Positions 58,997 to 64,000 of a stretch of 64,000 bases of DNA are shown here, piece by piece. Location of the stretch: the NCBI RefSeq assembly GCF_002214485.1, contig NZ_CP015102.1, positions 1,240,001 to 1,304,000 of the forward strand. The letters are read 5' to 3'. Position numbers and translations under genes: made by a program. A model generated the notes under the pieces. That model had not been told where the DNA came from and made no database searches. It saw only the letters and a program-made list of their open reading frames with translations. How positions within the stretch are numbered: the stretch's first letter is position 1; each line of letters begins with the position of its first letter. This stretch comes from Thermococcus pacificus. Its GTDB lineage: Archaea > Methanobacteriota_B > Thermococci > Thermococcales > Thermococcaceae.

Positions 58997-60133
58997 TCAT
59001 TGAAGGACCCTGAGTGCCTCAAGCACTTTCTCAATGGGCGCGTCCGTTTTGATGGCCTTCGGAGAGAAATGCGTCCTAGTTGCTTTGTAGCCTTTCCCTT
59101 CAAGGATTTCAATCATGTCCGAGAGCTTTCTTGCCTGCAGGCCGTTCCTCCTCGCCAATGCGTGGGTGTCGTAGAGGAAGGGAACGTCCAGTTCCTCATT
59201 GAGGAGTTCTACGAAGGGAAGCGTCTTTCTGTGAGCCAAAGGATGCTCCCTCGCCGCCTCAACCAGCCTCTCAACGAATTCCCCGTCCTTCAGAGGGCCG
59301 AGCCAGAGCGGGCCGTGCGCTTTCGGTCTCTCCGGGAGGAATCCCTCCGCGTACTCAAACCTCCCGTTTTCATCCTGCCACAGGTAACCGAGCTGGCTCA
59401 GGCTTTTATCTGCCTTTTTAGCCCCACTCTTCAGCCTGAGGAAGGCCCTGAAGTAGTGGTCGCGGTAGTAGGCGAGGAGGACATCGACGCCGAGGTCGTA
59501 CTTGGCCGCGTATCTCACAACAGTCCCGATGAGGATCCTCAGCCCGGCCTCGTGGCAAAGATCGCCCCTTATCGGCTCCGCGAGGTACTTGCGCAGGCAC
59601 GCGTTTCTGTAGGCCCCGCAGAGGACTCCGGTATCCGTTGCTGTAACGGCTAAAACGCCCCTCCTCTTCACGCTCCTTAAGGCGGTGTCAAGGAACTCGA
59701 CAGGCGAGCCGAAGGGGTCCAAGTCAAGAAAGTCGAAGTAGCGGAAGTTCTCGGCCATCAGCCTGTTTGCATCATCGAGGTTTGCCACGATCCTCTTCTC
59801 GCCTTCGAAGGCCACTCGCTTCTCGCCGACCGGTTTCCCCTCAACCCCGAGGTTAAGCTCAACGTTCCTCAGTATGAGTTTGAAGGCCTCTTCGCTTATG
59901 TCGTTGAGCCAGACCTCCCCCGTGGGAGTTTCGAGGGCGTAGCGGATGCCCCTAATTCCCGTTGCAGAGAGCGCATCTAGAGCCTTCCCTGGCTGGATGA
60001 TCTTGACAGCTAATACGCTTACGTCCCTGTTGAGCGCCATCACCGGGTTGTAGAAAACTGGGGCATCGTATATCCTCTCCGCCTTTGGAACGAGTATCCT
60101 CGCTAAACCCTCTCGCACTTCAACGAATTCCAT
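58997..60133 (-). CDS. trm1: tRNA (guanine26-N2)-dimethyltransferase
   Basis: The 378-residue SAM-dependent enzyme makes dimethylguanosine at tRNA position 26. The N-terminal [30 protein letters not shown] and the SAM site [16 protein letters not shown] are Trm1 signatures, and [16 protein letters not shown] is the catalytic motif. The C-terminal RNA-binding domain with Cys-poor zinc remnant covers about 270-375. It is full length. It shares a direction with L35Ae and the HAD gene upstream, with short gaps. Confidence 0.95.
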   Translation of the reverse strand: MEFVEVREGLARILVPKAERIYDAPVFYNPVMALNRDVSVLAVKIIQPGKALDALSATGIRGIRYALETPTGEVWLNDISEEAFKLILRNVELNLGVEGKPVGEKRVAFEGEKRIVANLDDANRLMAENFRYFDFLDLDPFGSPVEFLDTALRSVKRRGVLAVTATDTGVLCGAYRNACLRKYLAEPIRGDLCHEAGLRILIGTVVRYAAKYDLGVDVLLAYYRDHYFRAFLRLKSGAKKADKSLSQLGYLWQDENGRFEYAEGFLPERPKAHGPLWLGPLKDGEFVERLVEAAREHPLAHRKTLPFVELLNEELDVPFLYDTHALARRNGLQARKLSDMIEILEGKGYKATRTHFSPKAIKTDAPIEKVLEALRVLQ

Positions 60134-60180
60134 TCTCTCACCGGGGAAAGAAAAGGTGGGGGGCGTTTAAAGGGTTTTCC

Positions 60181-60447
60181 TCAGAGTATCTCGACGTAGT
60201 CTCCAAGAGCCTGCCCTGGAAGGCCCGGCTTGAAGTAGGCCTTGACCTCGCCGCGGTTGCCGTGAGGCCTGAGAATCTTCCCGAACATCTTCCTGCCGGC
60301 GGGGGTTCTCCAGACGACCTTTCTGCCGATCAGCCTTGAGGCCTCGTTCCTGTCGTCTATTCCGAGGGGCTTCAGAATCATGTGGTGGTTGTCCTGGTGC
60401 TCCTTCGTCCCGGCGTAGGCAAGGACGAGCGCCTTCACCCTGGCCAT
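60181..60447 (-). CDS. rpl35ae: 50S ribosomal protein L35Ae
   Basis: The 88-residue protein ends with [27 protein letters not shown]-type sequence and has [21 protein letters not shown] in the middle, as in archaeal and eukaryotic L35Ae. It is a beta-barrel protein of the large subunit. The ATG at 60447 has GGTGAGG upstream; the longer frames start in non-coding DNA. Confidence 0.95.
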   Translation of the reverse strand: MARVKALVLAYAGTKEHQDNHHMILKPLGIDDRNEASRLIGRKVVWRTPAGRKMFGKILRPHGNRGEVKAYFKPGLPGQALGDYVEIL

Positions 60448-60497
60448 CGTCCTCACCTCCACCGAGTCCTACCGTTCTGGGGTTCCCAACCGGATTT

Positions 60498-61160
60498 TTA
60501 AGCTTTGTTCTCGAAGTCAATTAAGCTCTCATCCATCTCAAGGATCTCGCGGAGGGATTTGACCTTTATGAAGTTCTGCCTCTCGAAGAGCAACGCGACG
60601 TCGCTCTTGTGGGGGGATGCCTTCTGAACTAGCAGGGTGTTCTCGTCGAGGATGTAGGTGAACCTGCTCGGGCTGTCGTCCACCCAGACGAAAGGCTCGT
60701 CTGGATGAAGCTCCCTCAGCGTCTGGAACTTCGTCAGCATGTCCTTCGTGCCCTTGAAGGTTATGACCTCGTCGAACTCGTCGTACCAGTTCGTCTTCTT
60801 CATGAAGATGACTTTACCACCGGGATAGGTGTGCTCTCCAGAAAAGCTGATCACATATCGGCCGCGCTTTCTGAGCGTCCTGACGAGCTGCCTGGCGAAG
60901 GGAAAGTCCTTGATGTACTTCGGCATGAGCTTGTAATATTCGTGTATCGTGCCCTGGGCAACGAGTTCGTGGATGACGCCGAGGTACTGGTAGGTCAGCT
61001 TGCCCTTGATGAAGAGAAAGAGGGCCTTGTAGTAGTCGTCGTAGAGGTCGCTCTCTATCACAGCAGGAATCGTCTTCTCAATCGCTATTCTAAGGGCCTT
61101 TTCAACCGCCCCTGTGCTGTCGACGAGCGTTCCATCGAAGTCGAAGAGGTAAACCGCCAT
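60498..61160 (-). CDS. HAD-superfamily hydrolase
   Basis: A 220-residue HAD protein. Motif I is FDFDGTLVDST at residues 6-16 (nucleophile Asp7, Asp9), motif II is the Ser of VISFSGEH near 110, a Lys follows in TFKGTKDM, and motif IV is VWVDDSPSR near 170. The cap is helical with YYKALFLFIKGKLTYQYL. Substrate unknown. The ATG at 61160 probably starts a leaderless message from a TTATAA box near 61185. It is divergent from the prolidase gene. Confidence 0.9.
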   Translation of the reverse strand: MAVYLFDFDGTLVDSTGAVEKALRIAIEKTIPAVIESDLYDDYYKALFLFIKGKLTYQYLGVIHELVAQGTIHEYYKLMPKYIKDFPFARQLVRTLRKRGRYVISFSGEHTYPGGKVIFMKKTNWYDEFDEVITFKGTKDMLTKFQTLRELHPDEPFVWVDDSPSRFTYILDENTLLVQKASPHKSDVALLFERQNFIKVKSLREILEMDESLIDFENKA

Positions 61161-61245
61161 GGTTGAATATAAGGCCATCCGAAGTTATAACGCTTCCGCC
61201 CGAAAGAGTTTTATCCCCCGGTGCCAACCATGAGCGGTGGTGCAG

Positions 61246-62292
61246 ATGAGGATCGAGAAGCTCAGGGAATTTATAGCCGAGAAAGAACTCGACGGCGTTC
61301 TCATAAGGGCTCACGAGAACCTCTTCTATTTCACAGGCTCCGCACCTGTCTTGGGCGGCTACCTCGTCGTCACGCCGGACGAGGCAACCTTCATAGTTCC
61401 GGAGCTTGAATACGAAGAGGCCAAGGAAACCTCAAAGGTCCCGGTTGAAAAGTTCAAGACCGGAAAGGAGCTTTACGAGAGGCTCTCCTCCCTCAAGCTC
61501 AGGAAGCTTGGGATTGAGGGGAAGACGAGCTTCTCCACAATACAGACGCTTAAGGAGAAAGCCAACGTTGAAGATTTCACCCCCATCGATGACGTCATAA
61601 GGGAGCTCCGCATAATCAAAACCAAGGAGGAGCTGGAGGTCATCGAGGCGGCGTGTAAGATAGCCGACATGGCCATGATGGCGGCTCTGGAAGAGATAAG
61701 CGAGGGCAAGCGCGAGAGAGAAATTGCGGCCAAGATGGAGTACGTCATGAAGATGAACGGAGCGGAAAAGCCGGCTTTCGACACGATAATCGCGAGCGGA
61801 TGGCGTTCTGCTTTACCACACGGGGTAGCGAGCGACAAGAGGATAGAGAAGGGTGACTTTGTCGTCATCGATGAGGGAGCGCTTTACAGGCACTACCACT
61901 CCGACATGACGAGAACCATAGTTGTGGGCAGTCCCAACGAGAAGCAGAAGGAAATCTACGAGATTGTTCTGGAAGCCCAGAAGAAGGGCGTTGAGGCAGC
62001 GAGACCAGGAATGACCGCCAAGGAGCTCGACACCATCGTGAGGGACATCATAGCGGAGTACGGCTATGGAGACCACTTCATCCACTCCACTGGGCACGGC
62101 GTCGGCCTTGAGATACACGAGTGGCCGAGGGTTAGCCAGTTCGACGAGACCGTCCTTAAGCCCGGCATGGTGATAACGATCGAGCCTGGCATCTACCTCC
62201 CGAAGTTCGGCGGGGTTAGAATAGAGGACACCATCGTCATCACGGAGAACGGCGCCAGAAGGCTCACCAAGACGGAGAGGGAGCTTATTTAG
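61246..62292 (+). CDS. pepQ: Xaa-Pro dipeptidase (prolidase), M24B
   Basis: The 348-residue enzyme cleaves dipeptides with C-terminal proline. With the ATG at 61246 the five metal ligands fall at Asp209, Asp220, His280, Glu313 and Glu327, the same numbers as in Pyrococcus furiosus prolidase, so start and identity are firm. His284 in STGHGVG is the conserved second His. The pita-bread fold occupies about 125-345 after an N-terminal domain. It works with the oligopeptidase and M42 enzyme encoded nearby in peptide fermentation. Confidence 0.96.
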   Translation: MRIEKLREFIAEKELDGVLIRAHENLFYFTGSAPVLGGYLVVTPDEATFIVPELEYEEAKETSKVPVEKFKTGKELYERLSSLKLRKLGIEGKTSFSTIQTLKEKANVEDFTPIDDVIRELRIIKTKEELEVIEAACKIADMAMMAALEEISEGKREREIAAKMEYVMKMNGAEKPAFDTIIASGWRSALPHGVASDKRIEKGDFVVIDEGALYRHYHSDMTRTIVVGSPNEKQKEIYEIVLEAQKKGVEAARPGMTAKELDTIVRDIIAEYGYGDHFIHSTGHGVGLEIHEWPRVSQFDETVLKPGMVITIEPGIYLPKFGGVRIEDTIVITENGARRLTKTERELI

Positions 62293-62307
62293 GCCTGCAA
62301 TTAAAAA

Positions 62308-62406
62308 TTAAAAAGCATCGTCGGGCTTTAAGGTTTTCTTTTGAAGTTTTTGCCTCGCCTCGCGCTCAACGGTTATCAACCACACGTAGATCATTGGGGT
62401 CATCAT
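62308..62406 (-). CDS. Predicted 32-residue microprotein under TGM-containing promoter
   Basis: A short frame on the minus strand begins ATGATG directly after a near-perfect ribosome site, GGAGGTGATAT. The product starts with MMTPMIYVWLITVEREARQK and continues LQKKTLKPDDAF. Its first dozen residues are hydrophobic, then it turns basic and helical. A TTTTTAAAG box lies 30-40 bases upstream, giving a complete promoter, ribosome site and frame. Two exact TGM palindromes flank this promoter. I know no family. Its size is below usual annotation limits, so it may have been missed elsewhere. It could be a membrane-associated regulatory peptide, but that is speculation. Confidence 0.5.
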   Translation of the reverse strand: MMTPMIYVWLITVEREARQKLQKKTLKPDDAF

Positions 62407-62407
62407 A

Positions 62408-62424
62408 TATCACCTCCAGTGATA
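62408..62424. promoter_or_regulatory. Exact TGM palindrome over the microgene ribosome site
   Basis: TATCAC-CTCCA-GTGATA matches all 12 defined bases of the Thermococcales glycolytic motif. It lies downstream of the microgene TATA box and includes its ribosome site on the minus strand, so part of the match could come from that site. In this position TrmBL1/Tgr would repress. Confidence 0.6.
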
Positions 62425-62459
62425 CACAGATTCCACACTTTAAAAACTTTTTGCTTATG

Positions 62460-62476
62460 TATCACCACAAGTGATA
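62460..62476. promoter_or_regulatory. Exact TGM palindrome upstream of microgene and next to a rightward TATA box
   Basis: TATCAC-CACAA-GTGATA is a second full 12/12 match. It is upstream of the leftward TTTTTAAAG box (activator position) and overlaps a rightward TATAAAAA box (62474-62481) that could add a promoter for pelA. The presence of two exact sites 52 bases apart makes regulation by TrmBL1/Tgr likely. Confidence 0.7.
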
Positions 62477-62586
62477 TAAAAACAGGGATTAAACCCATGA
62501 ACTGGTCTCAGACAGGAAAAGATAAAACTCCACCCGCGTATTATCGGCAGGGCTTAAGGGTCAGGCGTAATAGTCGGGGTGATACC

Positions 62587-63660
62587 ATGCAGATAATCCA
62601 CCAGGACGTCAAAGAGGGCAAGGTGAAGGTCAAGGCTGAGACTTTGGACGACCTCTGGCATCTCTATCACATCATCGACCCTGGCGATATCGTCTACGCA
62701 AAAACCCTCCGCAAGCAGAGCCAGAGGAGCGATTCCCTAAGGGCTGAGAAGGTTGAAGTTATCCCGGTTTTCCTCGGAGTTAAAGCGGAAAAGATAAACT
62801 TTCACAAGTTCGCCAACCAGGTTCGAGTTACCGGACCGATAGTCTACGCGAGCAGGGAAGATGTTCCCCTCAGCAAGTACCACACGATAGCGATAGAGGA
62901 AGGCACTGTCGTTACGATAGAGAAGCCCCGCTGGAAGGAGCACCACATCGAAAGGCTAAAGGAAGCGGTTGAGGCCTCCAAGAGAGCAAGGGTGATGATA
63001 GTCGTCATTGACGACGGAGAAGCAGATATGGCTCTCGTCAGAGAGTACGGCGTTGAGATACTCAACAGCATACGCCACAACCTCGGCGGAAAGCGCTACA
63101 ACACCGACAGGGAAAGCGAGGAGAAGAAGTTCTTCCACGACGTGGCAAAGACGATGGAGGAAGTTATGAACCGCGAAAACGTCGAGAAAGCCATTGTGGC
63201 TGGACCTGGATTCGTAAAGGAGGACTTCTATAAGTTCCTCCAGGAGAACTACCCGGAGCTTGCAAAGAAGGTCGTTATAGAGGACACGAGCGTGACGGGA
63301 AGAACGGGCATCTACGAAGTCATCAAGCGCGGGACCGTTGAGAGGGTCTACCACGAGAACAGGGTTGCCAAGGAAGTCCAACTAGTCGAGAAGGTTTTGG
63401 AGAACATCGCAAGGAACAACGGCTTAGCGGCGTATGGTCTCAAAGAGGTGGAGGAAGCGGTAAACTACGGTGCCGTTGAGACGCTCCTCGTTCTGGACGA
63501 ACTCCTCAAAGGAGAGCACAGGGAGAAGATAGAGGAGCTGATGGACGCGGTCAGGTATTCCCGCGGTGAGGTGGTGGTTGTAAGCTCAGAGCACGAAGGC
63601 GGCGAAAAGCTGAAGGCGCTGGGAGGTCTTGCGGCCCTGCTGAGGTTCAGGGTGAAGTGA
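62587..63660 (+). CDS. pelA: Pelota (Dom34) ribosome-rescue factor
   Basis: The 357-residue protein is archaeal Pelota, which with aEF1A or ABCE1 splits stalled ribosomes. The N-terminal Sm-like domain starts MQIIHQDVKEGKVKVKAETLDDLWHLYHII-like, the central eRF1_2-type domain contains KRARVMIVVIDDGEADMALV, and the C-terminal eRF1_3-type domain ends in a conserved core (VSSEHEGGEKLKALGGLAALLR-like). The GGQ motif of release factors is absent, as expected. ATG 62587 after GGGGTGAT is the right start; the frame is open 82 codons further upstream but that stretch is promoter DNA. Confidence 0.96.
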   Translation: MQIIHQDVKEGKVKVKAETLDDLWHLYHIIDPGDIVYAKTLRKQSQRSDSLRAEKVEVIPVFLGVKAEKINFHKFANQVRVTGPIVYASREDVPLSKYHTIAIEEGTVVTIEKPRWKEHHIERLKEAVEASKRARVMIVVIDDGEADMALVREYGVEILNSIRHNLGGKRYNTDRESEEKKFFHDVAKTMEEVMNRENVEKAIVAGPGFVKEDFYKFLQENYPELAKKVVIEDTSVTGRTGIYEVIKRGTVERVYHENRVAKEVQLVEKVLENIARNNGLAAYGLKEVEEAVNYGAVETLLVLDELLKGEHREKIEELMDAVRYSRGEVVVVSSEHEGGEKLKALGGLAALLRFRVK

Positions 63661-63722
63661 ATGTTTTATCAACTTCGAGCCAGCTCTGTTTCGTCTTTCA
63701 CTGTTAGTCCAGATGGTGGAAA

Positions 63723-63742
63723 CGCGATTATATCTAATCGCG
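63723..63742. terminator. Hairpin between convergent genes
   Basis: CGCGATTA-TATC-TAATCGCG is a perfect 8-bp hairpin lying one base after the stop codon of the leftward gene and about 60 bases after pelA. It may end or stabilise transcripts from both sides. Confidence 0.45.
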
Positions 63743-63743
63743 C

Positions 63744-64000
63744 TTATACACCGTAAAGCCTCACGTACGGATCGCCTTCGAACTCCGGAAACGGCCTTTC
63801 CTCGCCGTTTTCGACGAGAATTCTCTCTTTTTCCTCTGTGAACTCACCCAGTTCGAATGCCATAATTCCATTTTTGTTTAATTCTGCAATTAGGGAACCA
63901 ACGTTCTCCGGAGGGGTTATAGCTATCAGCGTCCCGCTCGACGAGACGCTCCAGGGTTCTAGGCCGTAAAAGTCGAGGACCTTCCGCACGAGGAGGTCTA
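63744..64000 (-). CDS. AIR-synthase-related/HypE-like protein (C-terminal part)
   Basis: Only the last 85 codons lie in the window; the gene enters from the right edge. The end reads LVRKVLDFYGLEPWSVSSSG, then TLIAITPPENVGSLIAELNK and a tail PEFEGDPYVRLYGV. A domain with the pattern GTLIAITPPE after a helix is found at the C-terminus of AIR synthase-related proteins such as HypE and PurM, where it completes the ATP-binding dimer. Without the N-terminal part I cannot say whether this is HypE or a paralogue. A hairpin directly follows its stop. Confidence 0.7.
   Translation of the reverse strand, partial: DLLVRKVLDFYGLEPWSVSSSGTLIAITPPENVGSLIAELNKNGIMAFELGEFTEEKERILVENGEERPFPEFEGDPYVRLYGV

Noticed and set aside
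62341-62586. Upstream extension of the Pelota frame
   Set aside because: The frame is open, but this part holds the TGM sites, a TATA box and the Pelota ribosome site; Pelota proteins start at the internal ATG.

Overview
The window is chromosomal DNA of a hyperthermophilic euryarchaeon of the Thermococcales, most likely a Thermococcus. The evidence is a type II GAPDH, an archaeosine tRNA-guanine transglycosylase, Pelota, archaeal LSm/L37e/L35Ae, an ADP-dependent serine kinase (SerK), a prolidase whose metal ligands fall at the residue numbers known for the Pyrococcus enzyme, a CGP-type C-terminal sorting signal, BRE/TATA promoters, copies of the Thermococcales glycolytic motif (TGM, TATCAC-N5-GTGATA), and a C/D box guide RNA.

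Region 1 (1-17.6 kb) looks like a beta-glucan (laminarin-type) utilisation locus. An Opp/Dpp-type ABC importer (binding protein, two permeases, start of an ATPase) is read leftward. Divergently from it lie two secreted or anchored proteins built of a beta-sandwich domain that resembles GH12 endoglucanases, then a tight block: clan GH-A lipoprotein, GH1 beta-glycosidase, a VapBC toxin-antitoxin pair, GH16 laminarinase lipoprotein, a 1061-residue glycoside phosphorylase and an SDR oxidoreductase. The inferred flow is extracellular cleavage, uptake of beta-oligoglucosides, then hydrolysis or phosphorolysis in the cytoplasm.

Region 2 (17.6-27.4 kb) is mostly housekeeping: a solitary IS200/IS605-like end, prolyl oligopeptidase, a KaiC-like ATPase, Lhr helicase, a small conserved protein, a family 2 glycosyltransferase, a PiT phosphate permease and TgtA.

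Region 3 (27.4-35.2 kb) starts at a tRNA-Val gene followed by three GC-rich hairpins and an AT-rich HNH endonuclease gene, probably a mobile-element scar. Then come a DUF89 protein, a membrane transglutaminase-like protein, DUF763, SerK, a C/D box sRNA whose D-prime guide matches the 16S rRNA 5' end, a broken DUF835 gene, a HAD phosphatase and a zinc-ribbon gene broken by one extra G in a G6 run.

Region 4 (35.2-51.6 kb) holds an orphan peptide-type binding protein, an M42 peptidase, an AEC permease, a four-gene unit (ArsR-type regulator, membrane protein, VNG-repeat beta-helix protein, MFS exporter) that recalls bacterial envelope-stress modules, a cobalamin adenosyltransferase, a large secreted protein, an eIF2B-like protein, a decayed PIN-toxin gene, a CinA-type protein, GAPDH, several small conserved genes, a TauE permease and a truncated HepT.

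Region 5 (51.6-64 kb) carries GlyRS, a GH13 pullulan-hydrolase-like lipoprotein with a TGM-like site, LSm-L37e, a MATE exporter, a ferritin-like/VIT1 fusion, Trm1, L35Ae, a HAD protein, prolidase, a 32-codon microgene flanked by two exact TGM palindromes, Pelota, and the end of an AIR-synthase/HypE-like gene.
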